Positions 15,201-23,190 of a stretch of 64,000 bases of DNA are shown in pieces. Numbering within the stretch: position 1 is the stretch's first letter; each line of letters starts with the position of its first letter. The translations under genes were made by a program, and so were the position numbers. This stretch comes from Sphingomonas sp. R-74633 (GTDB lineage Bacteria; Pseudomonadota; Alphaproteobacteria; Sphingomonadales; Sphingomonadaceae), in contig NZ_JACCFG010000004.1 in NCBI RefSeq assembly GCF_013416555.1, positions 372,001 to 436,000 of the forward strand, written 5' to 3'. Below the pieces are notes generated by a model. That model did no database searches. It saw nothing but the letters and a program-made list of their open reading frames with translations, and had not been told where the DNA came from.

Positions 15201-15982
15201 CAGTGCAGCTGGCTGGTGGTGGCCAGCATCTCGTCGGCGGTCTTCACGACGCGGCTGTTCATCTCATAGGCGCGCTGCGCGGTGATCAGCGCGGTGATCT
15301 CAGCGACCGGATTGACGTTCGAGGCCTCGACGAAGCCCTGCATCAGCGTGCCGACGCCGGGATCGCCCGGCGCGCCGACGATCGGGGCGCCCGAGGCCGA
15401 GGTCTCGAGGAACAGATTGCCGCCCTTGGCCTCCAGACCGCCTTCGTTGACGAAGGTCGCGAGCTGGAGCTGGCCGAGCGTCTGCGGGGTCGGGTTGCCC
15501 GAGAGGACAACATCGACCTGGCCGGTCTTCGAGACAGTGACGCTCACGGCGTTCTGCGGCACGGTGATGCCCGGCTGGACCGGGAAACCGTCTGCATTGA
15601 CCAGTTCGCCCTGGTCCGAGACGCCGAACGAACCATCGCGGGTATAGCCGGTGGTGCCGTCGGGCATGGTGATCTGGAAATAGCCATGGCCCTGGATCGC
15701 CAGGTCATACTGGTTGTCGGTCTGCTGGGCGGTGCCCTGCTCGTTGATCCGGTAGATCGCGCCGGTCTTCACGCCCGAGCCGATCTGGATGCCGGTCGGG
15801 CTCTGCGTCTGCTGGCTGGTCGACGAACCGGGACGCACGACCTGCTCGTAGAGAAGGTCCTGGAACTCGGCGCGCTGGCGCTTGAAGCCCGTGGTGTTCA
15901 TGTTGGCGATGTTGTTCGAGATGACATCGACGTTGGTCTGCTGCGCGAGCATGCCCGTCGCGGCGATAGAAAGCGTACGCAT
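15200..15982 (-). CDS. flgG: Flagellar distal rod protein FlgG
   Basis: Distal rod subunit of exactly the family length (260 residues). The N-terminus is 'MRTLSIAATGMLAQQTNVDVISNNIANMNTTGFKRQRAEFQDLLYEQ', the 'DLAIQGHGYFQITMPDGTTGYTRDGSF' motif is present, and the C-terminus has 'FVEASNVNPVAEITALITAQRAYEMNSRVVKTADEML', the rod/hook signature. It is second in the flgF-flgG-flgA-flgH unit, 27 nt after flgF. Confidence 0.96.
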   Translation of the reverse strand: MRTLSIAATGMLAQQTNVDVISNNIANMNTTGFKRQRAEFQDLLYEQVVRPGSSTSQQTQSPTGIQIGSGVKTGAIYRINEQGTAQQTDNQYDLAIQGHGYFQITMPDGTTGYTRDGSFGVSDQGELVNADGFPVQPGITVPQNAVSVTVSKTGQVDVVLSGNPTPQTLGQLQLATFVNEGGLEAKGGNLFLETSASGAPIVGAPGDPGVGTLMQGFVEASNVNPVAEITALITAQRAYEMNSRVVKTADEMLATTSQLH

Positions 15983-16009
15983 GGACTAGTTCCTTGTGCT
16001 CGTGTGGGT

Positions 16010-16747
16010 TCAGCCGACCTTGCTCAGCCGGTCGATCGCCGACTTGCGCATGTCGTTCATGCTCTGGGAGAGGTTCTGGCTGGTCTGATAGGCGCGCAGG
16101 ATCTCCACCATGTCGGTGGTCTCCTGGATCGCATTGACGTTGGAGCCTTCGATGCCGCCGGTCTGGAGATGCGTCTCGCCCGCGGGCAGTTCGCGGCCGC
16201 CGGTGCCGTTGAACAGGCCGTCGCCGCGCGGATCGACGGTGGCTTCGTTGAACTCGGTGACGGTGAGGCGGCCGAACGGGCCGCCCGGGCCGTTGATCGT
16301 GCCGTCCTTGCCGATTTCGATCTGGTTCGCGGCTTCGGGCGGGATCGTGATCGGCTTGCCGCCCTCACCCAGCACCTTGTTGCCGCTCGAGGTGGCGAGC
16401 TCGCCGGTAGGCAGCATCTTGAGCTGGCCCGAGCGCGTATAGGCAGTCGAGCCGTCGGGCGCCTGCACCGACAGATAGCCGTTGCCCTCGATCATCACGT
16501 CGAGCGCATTGCCGGTGGGCTGGAAGGCCCCCTGGCTGAAATCATGCACCGCGCCGTAATCGAGCACGAACGACGTCTTGTTCGCCGGCTTCACCGCGGA
16601 ATCGGTCTTCTCCACATATTCGCGGAAGACCGGCTGCTCGCGCTTGAAGCCAACCGTGTTCATGTTGGCCAGGTTATTCGCCGCCACGTCCATGCGACGA
16701 CGGAGCGCCGTTTCCTGGCTGAGCAGCACATAGGAAGAAATGTCCAC
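16010..16747 (-). CDS. flgF: Flagellar proximal rod protein FlgF
   Basis: Proximal rod subunit, 245 residues. The N-terminus is 'MDISSYVLLSQETALRRRMDVAANNLANMNTVGFKRE', the middle 'DVMIEGNGYLSVQAPDGSTAYTRSGQLKM', and the C-terminus 'IEGSNVNAIQETTDMVEILRAYQTSQNLSQSMNDMRKSAIDRLSKVG'. It is the first gene of a minus-strand unit divergent from fliL. The shared 60-115 nt region carries the ftr-like palindrome GGCAACAATTGCC. Confidence 0.95.
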   Translation of the reverse strand: MDISSYVLLSQETALRRRMDVAANNLANMNTVGFKREQPVFREYVEKTDSAVKPANKTSFVLDYGAVHDFSQGAFQPTGNALDVMIEGNGYLSVQAPDGSTAYTRSGQLKMLPTGELATSSGNKVLGEGGKPITIPPEAANQIEIGKDGTINGPGGPFGRLTVTEFNEATVDPRGDGLFNGTGGRELPAGETHLQTGGIEGSNVNAIQETTDMVEILRAYQTSQNLSQSMNDMRKSAIDRLSKVG

Positions 16748-16774
16748 CGGACGTCCCTCAAAAAGTTCGCACTA

Positions 16775-16787
16775 GGCAACAATTGCC
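16775..16787. promoter_or_regulatory. ftr-like palindrome between flgF and fliL
   Basis: GGCAA-CAA-TTGCC, a perfect 5-bp inverted repeat with 3-bp spacer, followed by GGG as in the other sites. It lies 28 nt before the flgF start on one side and 12 nt before the TATAAT box of fliL on the other, so it could control both units. Confidence 0.6.
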
Positions 16788-16799
16788 GGGCGCTGATCC

Positions 16800-16805
16800 T
16801 ATAAT
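16800..16805 (+). promoter_or_regulatory. TATAAT box of the fliL operon
   Basis: GATCCTATAATAGAATG, core 16800-16805, about 58 nt before the chosen fliL start. Confidence 0.55.
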
Positions 16806-16862
16806 AGAATGAAATGCACCGACGCGGTGTCGGCGTGCAGGATTTCGGAAGGTCACCAGGGA

Positions 16863-17417
16863 ATGTCGTCTCCGGAAATCATCGAGGAGGGCGCGGAGGC
16901 TGCGAAGGCCGCCAAGCCCAAGTCGAAGAAGAAGCTCATCATCATCGGCGCGGCCGCAGGCGTTGTCCTGCTCGGCGGCGGCGGCGGTGCTGCCTTCATG
17001 CTCTCTGGCGGCAGCGCCAAGGCCGAGACGGCAGATAGCGGCCATGCCAAGACCGAAGAAAAGGCCGCCGAGGGCGGCCATGGCGACAGCGGCGGCGAAG
17101 CCGCGGCCGGCAAGGACGCCTATGTCGACGTGCCCGCGTTCATGGTGAACCTGCGCTCGCCCGACGGCCAGGCGCGCTTCCTGAAGCTGCACTTCATGAT
17201 CGTGCCCGCGGACGGCATCGCCCCGGACACGATGAAGGAGAAGCTGCCGCTGCTGCTCGACAGCTTCCAGCCCTTCCTGCGTGAGCTGCGCCCCGAGGAT
17301 CTGGCCGGTTCGGCTGCCGTCTTCCGGATCAAGGAAGAGATGATGGTGCGCGCCACGGCCACGCTCGGCGACGGCCAGGTGAAGGACATTCTGATTCAGG
17401 ACCTGGTCCAGCAATGA
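16863..17417 (+). CDS. fliL: Flagellar basal body-associated protein FliL
   Basis: A bitopic inner-membrane protein near the stator, 184 residues from ATG 16863. It has a Lys-rich cytoplasmic N-terminus ('KPKSKKK'), one membrane segment 'LIIIGAAAGVVLLGGGGGAAF', and a periplasmic linker rich in Gly/His/Glu. The FliL domain follows ('DVPAFMVNLRSPDGQARFLKLHFMIV', 'EKLPLLLDSFQPFLRELRPEDLAGS', 'KDILIQDLVQQ'). ATG 16863 is chosen for its ribosome site (GGAAGG, 16847-16852). The ATG at 16809 lies too close to the promoter box. The stop overlaps fliM by 4 nt. Confidence 0.93.
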   Translation: MSSPEIIEEGAEAAKAAKPKSKKKLIIIGAAAGVVLLGGGGGAAFMLSGGSAKAETADSGHAKTEEKAAEGGHGDSGGEAAAGKDAYVDVPAFMVNLRSPDGQARFLKLHFMIVPADGIAPDTMKEKLPLLLDSFQPFLRELRPEDLAGSAAVFRIKEEMMVRATATLGDGQVKDILIQDLVQQ

Positions 17418-18436
17418 TCGATCTCGAAGATTTCGACCTGCCGGATCCGCCGGCCGCCATCGATCTGGGCGGCGCGGCGAATTTCGACCAGGCGGACATT
17501 GACGCGCTGTTCGGCGACTTCGGGCCCACAGTGGGCAAGAAGGGCCTGCGCGCCGTCATCGAATCCAAGGTCATCAGCCATGAGCGTCTGCCGATGCTCG
17601 AAGTGGTGTGCGACCGCGTCGTCCGCTCGTTCGCGAGCTCGATGCGCAATCTCACTTCGGACGGCGTCGACGTCAGTCTGGAGGAAGTGACCTCCACCCG
17701 CTTCGGCGAGTTCATGAACCGCGTCGCGCTTCCCGCGATGGTCGGCGTGTTCAAGATCGAGGAGTGGGAGAGCTACGGCCTGGTCACCGTCGATTCCAGC
17801 CTGATCTACTCGGTCGTCGACGCGCTGCTCGGCGGCCGCGGTGGCGGCGGCTCGACGATGGTGATCGACGGCCGCGCCTTCACCACGATCGAGACCGGCC
17901 TGGTCTCGCGCATGCTGAGCCTGGCGCTTTCCGACTTTTCGGAAGCCTTCGAGCCAATCGAACCGGTGACGATGAACCTCGAGCGCATCGAGACCAATCC
18001 GCGCTTCGCCGCGATCGCCGGCGTCTCCAACATCTGCGCCACCGCCACCTTCCGGGTGGACATGGACGGGCGCGGCGGACGGTTCACTTTGGTGTTCCCG
18101 TACGCCACGCTCGAGCCGGTGCGCGACAAGCTGCTCCAGCGCTTCATGGGCGAGAAGAGCGGCCGCGACAGCATCTGGGAGGCGCATATGGCCGCCGAGG
18201 TGCGCAAGACCAACGTCTCGATGAGCGTGCTGCTCGGCGAGAAGCCGATGTCGATCGCCGAGCTGCAGAGCCTCGAGGTCGGCCAGACGATCGCGCTCCA
18301 CAAGAGCCCCGACGACCCCCTCGATATTGCCTGTGGCGGCGTGAAGCTCGCCCAGGGCCAGATCGGCCAGCGCAGCGGCAAGGTTGCCGTGCGCCTGGTC
18401 AACGACGTTTCCTCCGACAAGAAGGTGAAGCAATGA
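17414..18436 (+). CDS. fliM: Flagellar motor switch protein FliM
   Basis: C-ring switch protein that binds CheY-P, 340 residues. The N-terminal acidic segment ends 'FDQADIDALFGDFG', the typical EIDALL-like CheY-binding region. The middle domain follows ('RLPMLEVVCDRVVRSFASSMRNLTSDGVDVSLEE', 'GVFKIEEWESYGLVTVDSSLIYSVVDALLGG'). The C-terminal SpoA domain has 'VRKTNVSMSVLLGEKPMSIAELQSLEVGQTIALHKSPDDPLDIACGG'. ATGA overlaps join it to both fliL and the next gene. Confidence 0.96.
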   Translation: MIDLEDFDLPDPPAAIDLGGAANFDQADIDALFGDFGPTVGKKGLRAVIESKVISHERLPMLEVVCDRVVRSFASSMRNLTSDGVDVSLEEVTSTRFGEFMNRVALPAMVGVFKIEEWESYGLVTVDSSLIYSVVDALLGGRGGGGSTMVIDGRAFTTIETGLVSRMLSLALSDFSEAFEPIEPVTMNLERIETNPRFAAIAGVSNICATATFRVDMDGRGGRFTLVFPYATLEPVRDKLLQRFMGEKSGRDSIWEAHMAAEVRKTNVSMSVLLGEKPMSIAELQSLEVGQTIALHKSPDDPLDIACGGVKLAQGQIGQRSGKVAVRLVNDVSSDKKVKQ

Positions 18437-18840
18437 GCATCGCGCTACTCGCCAATGTGCTGACGATCATCCTGTGCATGGCCGTGCTCGTGCAGAGCGT
18501 TCGGATGATGAAGAGCCTGCGCACCGTCAAGGACGGCGCGCTGACCCAGGTGGTCGAGGCGCTGCAGATTGCCACCGTCCAGGCCCGCGCCGTGCTTTCG
18601 GACATGAAGCACACGCTCGGCACCGATTGCGCCCGCCATGCCCAGCTGGTCGAGCGCGCTCGCGAGCTGCGCGATGAGCTGAGCCTGATGACCGGCATCG
18701 CCGATTCCGCCGCCGAGCGGATCGTCAATGCGGTGAGCATGGCCAATGCCCAGCGCGGCACGGCAGAAGTCGAAGCGGCGGACACGGCGGAAGCCGAAGC
18801 GATCGCCGAGGCCGTCGCCGCAATGGCGGAAGCCGCGTAA
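18433..18840 (+). CDS. DUF6468/PflI-like membrane-anchored flagellar operon protein
   Basis: A 135-residue protein beginning MSIALLANVLTIILCMAVLVQSVRMM, a single N-terminal membrane anchor, then a helical coiled-coil-like region ('LTQVVEALQIATVQARAVLSDMKHTLG', 'HAQLVERARELRDELSLMTGIADSAAERIV') and an Ala/Glu-rich tail. Proteins with this layout directly after fliM are annotated DUF6468 in alphaproteobacteria. The Caulobacter polar flagellar placement protein PflI is, as I recall it, of similar type, but the equivalence is inferred. ATGA overlap with fliM; motE follows 1 nt after its stop. Confidence 0.7.
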   Translation: MSIALLANVLTIILCMAVLVQSVRMMKSLRTVKDGALTQVVEALQIATVQARAVLSDMKHTLGTDCARHAQLVERARELRDELSLMTGIADSAAERIVNAVSMANAQRGTAEVEAADTAEAEAIAEAVAAMAEAA

Positions 18841-18841
18841 C

Positions 18842-19429
18842 ATGGCCCGCCCCACCCTTCTCCTCCTCACCGCCGGCGTCGCCGGGCTCGCGGCGGTCGC
18901 CAATGCCGCGACGATCGCGACCGGTGCGCAGGACAACAGCCCGAACACCACGCGGCTGGGCAATGCGATCACGCAGGACATGAACGACCGCGACGCCGCC
19001 GCCGCGCGCCGCAAGCGCGGTCTCGACCTGCGCGAACAGGCGGCCAAGGCGGCCTCCGCGCGGCTCGCCGCCGATGTCGAGGCGCGCAAGAAGCAGGATG
19101 AGGCGCAGCAGCAGGTAGCGGGCGGCCCGGCCGGCGCTCCCGGCGCTCCTAGCTCGGCGGACTCGCAGTTCGACGAACTGGCCCGCATCTACCAGGCGAT
19201 GAAACCCAAGGCCGCTGCGGTGGTCTTTGAGCAACTCGACATGGAAGTGCAGATGAAGGTGGCGCAGCGCATGCGCGAGCGCTCGACCGCGATGATCATG
19301 GCCGCGATGACCCCCAAGGGCGCCGCGACGCTGAGCATGGCGATGGCGCGACGCGGTGCCAAGCCGCAGGCCCAGCCGCAGACAGCAGGCCGCGCGCCGG
19401 CCGCACCGGCAGGCGCCGCACGGCGCTAA
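18842..19429 (+). CDS. motE: MotE-like flagellar protein (MgtE_N-like domain)
   Basis: A 195-residue product with an N-terminal hydrophobic segment ('LLLLTAGVAGLAAVANAATIA'), a charged coiled-coil region (about 50-95, 'RDAAAARRKRGLDLREQAAKAA') and the small domain 'LARIYQAMKPKAAAVVFEQLDMEVQMKVAQRMRERSTAMIMAAMTPKGAATLS'. This domain resembles the MgtE intracellular N-domain found in MotE, described in rhizobia as a periplasmic chaperone of MotC. The Ala/Pro-rich tail is low complexity. It is last in the fliL-fliM-DUF6468-motE unit, before the terminator at 19446. Confidence 0.8.
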   Translation: MARPTLLLLTAGVAGLAAVANAATIATGAQDNSPNTTRLGNAITQDMNDRDAAAARRKRGLDLREQAAKAASARLAADVEARKKQDEAQQQVAGGPAGAPGAPSSADSQFDELARIYQAMKPKAAAVVFEQLDMEVQMKVAQRMRERSTAMIMAAMTPKGAATLSMAMARRGAKPQAQPQTAGRAPAAPAGAARR

Positions 19430-19445
19430 GCGCTTAGAGACAAAG

Positions 19446-19486
19446 AAAAGCCCATCCCGGCACCGCGCCGGGATGGGCTTTTTCTT
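19446..19486. terminator. Bidirectional terminator between motE and the convergent FliL-like gene
   Basis: AAGCCCATCCCGG (19448-19460), an ACCGCG loop region, CCGGGATGGGCTT (19468-19480), T-run after and A-run before, so it can serve both strands. Confidence 0.92.
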
Positions 19487-19507
19487 GTCCGGATTGTCAG
19501 CGAACGA

Positions 19508-19915
19508 TCAGCCGGTTCGCGCTTCGACCTCGACGATCAACACGCGCACCAGGCCCGGCTCGGCGGCCTTGAGCGCGGCGGTGAGGTCGTGATCGAGGCG
19601 CTGGGCGTCGACTGCCCGCAGCGCCGAGGCATTGAGACGGGCGAACTCGAGGCCTGCCGCGATCGTCGCCGAGCGCAGTACCGGCATCTCGCCGGTGACC
19701 TTGGTCGCGGTCTCCTGCGAGCCGGCATCGATCACCAGCTTGAAGGTAAGCGCGCCGTTCACGCGGTCACTGTCGATGATCGGCACGGTGACTTCGTCCA
19801 TCGAGACGAGATGCAGGCCCTCGCCCGCGCCGGCACCGCCGCCCGAGGCAAGCGCACCACCACCCGGCAGCGGCAATGCCGCAAGGCCCAGCGCAGCTAG
19901 CGTTTCGCGTCGCAA
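19508..19915 (-). CDS. Secreted protein with FliL-like C-terminal pattern (hypothetical)
   Basis: 135 residues from TTG 19915 (GGAG 10-13 nt upstream), or 145 from GTG 19945. The N-terminus 'RRETLAALGLAALPLPGGGALA' looks like a signal, possibly Tat-type because of the twin arginine. The mature part has 'VTVPIIDSDRVNGALTFKLVIDAG', 'EMPVLRSATIAAGLEFARLN' and 'DHDLTAALKAAEPGLVRVLIVEVEA'. This follows the beta-helix-beta order of FliL/stomatin-like flagellar proteins. The FliL relation is a pattern judgement only. It is divergent from the 73-aa membrane protein gene. Confidence 0.6.
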   Translation of the reverse strand: MRRETLAALGLAALPLPGGGALASGGGAGAGEGLHLVSMDEVTVPIIDSDRVNGALTFKLVIDAGSQETATKVTGEMPVLRSATIAAGLEFARLNASALRAVDAQRLDHDLTAALKAAEPGLVRVLIVEVEARTG

Positions 19916-19967
19916 AATCCGTTCTCCGATATCGGTGCAGCACACGCCGTGTGCGCGCCCATCCCTC

Positions 19968-19973
19968 TATAAT
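19968..19973 (+). promoter_or_regulatory. TATAAT box of the 20002-22007 unit
   Basis: CCCTCTATAATAGAATGG, core 19968-19973, 29 nt before the TTG start at 20002. Confidence 0.5.
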
Positions 19974-20001
19974 AGAATGGAATCAGCGAGCAGGTGAGAA
20001 G

Positions 20002-20223
20002 TTGAGCTACGATCAGCGCCCCGGAAAAATGCGTGTGGTCTCGGATGCGGGCAATGTGCGGTCCGTTATCGAGAACGATCCGCAGGCGGCGATCAAGCGG
20101 CCGGCGCCCGCGCCTGCCGCCGCCAAGCCCGCGCTGCCGATGATGGCGGCGATCCTGTTCCTGCTCGCCTGTATCGGCGGCGGCGTGGTGATCGCCTTTG
20201 TCCGCCCGTTCGGGCTCGGCTGA
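20002..20223 (+). CDS. Small membrane protein (73 aa), hypothetical
   Basis: TTG 20002 (SYDQRPGKMRVVSDAGNVRSVIEND), preceded by GGTGAGAAG. The cytoplasmic N-terminal 45 residues include an Ala/Pro-rich linker, then one C-terminal membrane segment 'MMAAILFLLACIGGGVVIAF' with the last seven residues outside. No family is recognised. Its stop overlaps the ATG of the downstream TPR-like gene (TGATG at 20221-20225), so the two are coupled and may work together. The TATAAT box just upstream suggests flagellar co-regulation. Confidence 0.6.
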   Translation: MSYDQRPGKMRVVSDAGNVRSVIENDPQAAIKRPAPAPAAAKPALPMMAAILFLLACIGGGVVIAFVRPFGLG

Positions 20224-22007
20224 TGCGCAGCCTGTTCCTCATCCTCGCCGCCGGCGCGACCACCGCGACCGCCCCTGCGCCCGCTCCGCACGACGCCGCC
20301 AAGCCGGCCGCGCCCGCGGTTCCCGCGGCGACCATCCCGAGCGCCGCCCTGCCCCGCTTTGCGGCCGAGCTCGCCCAGATGCCGTCGATCACCGACGGCA
20401 CCGGCTGGAGCGGGATCACCGGCACCGAGGCGTGGCACCAGCTCGCCACCGCCACCCCCGACAGGCGCCAGCTCGTCCGCTGGAATTATGCCAAGGGCCT
20501 GATCGCCTCCGAGCGCGGCGCCGAGGCGCTGGGCGTGCTCGAAGTCATGCGGCTCGGCGACAAGGACTTGGCGCTGGTCGCCCCCTATCAGCTGGCGCGC
20601 GGCGCGGCGCTGACCCTGCTCGGCCGCGATGCCGAGGCAGTGGAATCGCTCTCCGCGCCCGAGCTGGCCAGCAATCCCGAGGCCTGTGCCTGGCGGATGC
20701 GCGCGCTCGCCCATTCGGGTGCCGCGCCAGAGGCTGTCGGCCAGATCAACTGCGCCCGTATCGCCATCAACGCCCGCGCCCCGCGCGACCGCGTGCCCTT
20801 CATGATCGCCGCCGCCGGCGCTGCGATCGATGTCGGCCAGCCCCAGCCGGCGCTGCAATGGCTCGGCCTGTTCAGCGACCAGAATCCCGACGCCAATGTG
20901 CTGCGCGGCCGCGCGCTGCTTGCCCAGAAGGACATGGCCGGCGCACGCCTGCGCTTCGAGCGCGCGACGCTGGGCGGCGACGCGGAAACAAGGGCGGCGG
21001 CGCGGCTGGGCCTGATCCAGGTCGGCATCGACGGCCATTCGACCAACCCGGTCGACGCGATCAAGCAGCTCGACGGCCTGCGCTTCGGCTGGCGCGGCGG
21101 CCCGATCGAGCAGCGCGCGCTGACGATCGAATATGGCCTCGCCAAGGACCAGCAGGACCTGCGCGCCGAGCTGAAGAGCGGCGCCACGCTGCTGCGCTAT
21201 TTCAAGCTGGGCGCCCAGGCCGGGCCGATGCTCGCCGAGTTGCAGCAATCGCTGACCGCGGTGCTGGCGCCGGAGAGCAAGGTGCCGCTCGCCGAGGCCG
21301 CCGGGCTCTATTGGGATTATCGCGAACTGGCCCCGTCGGGCGGCGACGGCGATGTGCTCGCCAATCGCCTGGCCGACCGGCTCCAGGCCGCGGGGCTATA
21401 TGCCCGCGCCGCCGAACTGCTCAGCTATCAGCTGACCCAGCGCGCGCAGGACGTGGCGCAGGGCCCGCTTTCGGTGCGCGTGGCGATGCTCCAGATCCTC
21501 GCCGGCCGCCCGGATTTGGCGCTGACCGCGCTGCAGACCACCGAACAGCCAAGCTATAGCGACCAGATGCGCTGGGACCGCAAGCGGATGGAAGCCGTAG
21601 CGCTCCACCGGTTGGGCAAAGACGATGCCGCCGCGGCGGCGCTGGATGGCGTTCCCGACGGCACCGCCGTGCGTGCGGAGATCCATTGGCGCACCCAGGA
21701 TTGGGGCAGCTTCGTCACCGAGAGCGAGGCCAGCCTGCCGCCGGCCAAGAGCCTCGGCGCGCCGCAACAAGCCGCGGTGCTGCGCTATGCCGTGGCGCTG
21801 GCGATGATCAACCGCGAGGACAAGCTGCGCGGGCTCCACGCCCGCTATGCCGGTGCGTTCAAGGGCCTGCCGACCGCCAGCGCGTTCGACATGCTGACCG
21901 CGAGCATCGACAAGATCGACCCGGCCAAGCTCGACGCCGCGATCGCCGCGATCCCCGAGGCGAGCCCGGCGGGCGCAATCGGCGACCTGCTCGACGCGGG
22001 CGGCTGA
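20223..22007 (+). CDS. Secreted TPR-like repeat protein, hypothetical
   Basis: A 594-residue product with a short N-terminal hydrophobic signal ('LFLILAAGATTATAPAPA'), an Ala/Pro linker, then Ala-rich helical repeats across the whole length ('QLARGAALTLLGRDAEAVESL', 'LRGRALLAQKDMAGARLRFERATLG', 'AGLYARAAELLSYQLTQ', 'AVALHRLGKDDAAAAALDGV'), typical of TPR/Sel1-like solenoids. There is no catalytic motif. Coupled to the small membrane protein upstream, and lying between motE and the flgE-K-L unit, it is a candidate periplasmic scaffold of the motor. Function unknown. Confidence 0.72.
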   Translation: MRSLFLILAAGATTATAPAPAPHDAAKPAAPAVPAATIPSAALPRFAAELAQMPSITDGTGWSGITGTEAWHQLATATPDRRQLVRWNYAKGLIASERGAEALGVLEVMRLGDKDLALVAPYQLARGAALTLLGRDAEAVESLSAPELASNPEACAWRMRALAHSGAAPEAVGQINCARIAINARAPRDRVPFMIAAAGAAIDVGQPQPALQWLGLFSDQNPDANVLRGRALLAQKDMAGARLRFERATLGGDAETRAAARLGLIQVGIDGHSTNPVDAIKQLDGLRFGWRGGPIEQRALTIEYGLAKDQQDLRAELKSGATLLRYFKLGAQAGPMLAELQQSLTAVLAPESKVPLAEAAGLYWDYRELAPSGGDGDVLANRLADRLQAAGLYARAAELLSYQLTQRAQDVAQGPLSVRVAMLQILAGRPDLALTALQTTEQPSYSDQMRWDRKRMEAVALHRLGKDDAAAAALDGVPDGTAVRAEIHWRTQDWGSFVTESEASLPPAKSLGAPQQAAVLRYAVALAMINREDKLRGLHARYAGAFKGLPTASAFDMLTASIDKIDPAKLDAAIAAIPEASPAGAIGDLLDAGG

Positions 22008-22160
22008 CACCGTCCAACAGCGCGACTCGGCGCTGGCGCTGGAAGTTCACAAAGGTCGCGCTAATAGCGCATCGCGCGGGCGTGTAATTCCACGCGTTTC
22101 GGGGAAACGCGCCGGATCGCGCAACATGCTTGCGTGCGCGGGATCCTATTTTTCCAACAC

Positions 22161-22198
22161 AAAGAAAGAGCGGCCGGGAGGCGAACTCCCGACCGCTC
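22161..22198 (-). terminator. Rho-independent terminator of the flgE-flgK-flgL unit
   Basis: The minus strand has GAGCGGTCGGGAG-TTCG-CCTCCCGGCCGCTC followed by TTTCTTT. The 22008-22260 stretch holds this stem, a smaller hairpin at about 22231-22250, and no gene. Confidence 0.88.
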
Positions 22199-22260
22199 GA
22201 GCCAAACATGCAAAGTCCTACATTGCAAGAGCTTCCCCGGTGCGAACCGGGAAAATCCTC

Positions 22261-23169
22261 TTACTTCAGATAGTTAGTCAGGTTCAGGCCCGAGAGCTGG
22301 GCGAACACCGAGTAGCTCGCCTCGAGCACGCTCTTCTGCTGCGACAAGTCGATCGCGACCTGGCCGAGATCGGCATCCTCATTGTCCTGGATCACGCCCT
22401 TGAGCACCAACGCGCGATCTTCGCCGCGGCTGGTGAGCGTTTCGACCTGGTTCTGCTTGCGGCCGTTCTCGGCGTTGACCGCACGCAGGTCGCCGAGGCC
22501 GGTATCGAGCTGCGACACCGCCTTCTTGATCGCGTCGAGCTGCGCGTCGGTCGCCTTGGCGCCGATGTCGCCGCCGGCGCCGAGCGTGCGGAATGCCTCG
22601 TAGAGGCTCGCGCCGATCTCGCTCGCGCCGATGCCGTAGCTCACGTCCACGCCGTCGGCCACGCGCGCATTGGCGCGCACCGTGTCGTTATGGAAAGCGG
22701 CGGTGCCGGGCGTGCTGGCGGCCTGGGCGAGCGTGTCGACCGAGAAGGGCGACTGATCGGTCTGGCTGCCGCCGAACAGCGGCGTGCCGCCTTCCGAAGC
22801 GTTGAGCGAAGTACGGAACTGGTCGAACGCAGTCTGGATCGCTTCCTGCAGACCCGCAGTGTCGCCCGTGCCGACCGCGTTCATCAGGCTGGTACGCAGA
22901 TCCGAGGTCGCGTCCTCGATGCCTTCCATGTTCGCCTGGTACAGCGTCAGCGTGGTGCCGACGCGCTTCGAAACGGTCGACTGCGCTTCCTGGCGGGCGA
23001 GCAGCGAATGCGCCGAGAGATTGCGCACGGACTCGGTGCCGAGATCGGCGAAGGTGTTGGCCTTCTTGCCGGTCGCCAGCTGGGTCTGGGTGAGCGCGAG
23101 CTTTTCCTGCGAACGCTGGATCGCATCGGACATGGTGCGCTGAAGCGGAATGGTGGCAACGCGGGTCAT
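22261..23169 (-). CDS. flgL: Flagellar hook-filament junction protein FlgL (HAP3)
   Basis: 302 residues with flagellin-like ends: N-terminal 'MTRVATIPLQRTMSDAIQRSQEKLALTQTQLATGKKANTFADLG' and C-terminal 'DNEDADLGQVAIDLSQQKSVLEASYSVFAQLSGLNLTNYLK'. It lacks the usual flagellin MAFSV start and follows flgK by 21 nt, which identifies it as the HAP3 junction protein rather than a second filament subunit. It is last in the minus-strand unit flgE-flgK-flgL and is followed by a terminator. Confidence 0.93.
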   Translation of the reverse strand: MTRVATIPLQRTMSDAIQRSQEKLALTQTQLATGKKANTFADLGTESVRNLSAHSLLARQEAQSTVSKRVGTTLTLYQANMEGIEDATSDLRTSLMNAVGTGDTAGLQEAIQTAFDQFRTSLNASEGGTPLFGGSQTDQSPFSVDTLAQAASTPGTAAFHNDTVRANARVADGVDVSYGIGASEIGASLYEAFRTLGAGGDIGAKATDAQLDAIKKAVSQLDTGLGDLRAVNAENGRKQNQVETLTSRGEDRALVLKGVIQDNEDADLGQVAIDLSQQKSVLEASYSVFAQLSGLNLTNYLK

Positions 23170-23190
23170 TGGTCTTTCCCTCTTCTTCTA

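Noticed and set aside
16741..16800. Possible sigma-54 (-24/-12) promoter in the flgF/fliL region
   Set aside because: The GG and GC pairs within GGCAACAATTGCC are 8 nt apart, not 10, and no TGGCAC-N5-TTGC match exists. The palindrome fits an ftr site better.
22230..22252. TTCCCGGTTCGCACCGGGGAA-like hairpin resembling a tRNA T-arm
   Set aside because: The loop is too short for a T-loop and no acceptor, D- or anticodon arm can be drawn around it. It is part of the flgL 3' region.
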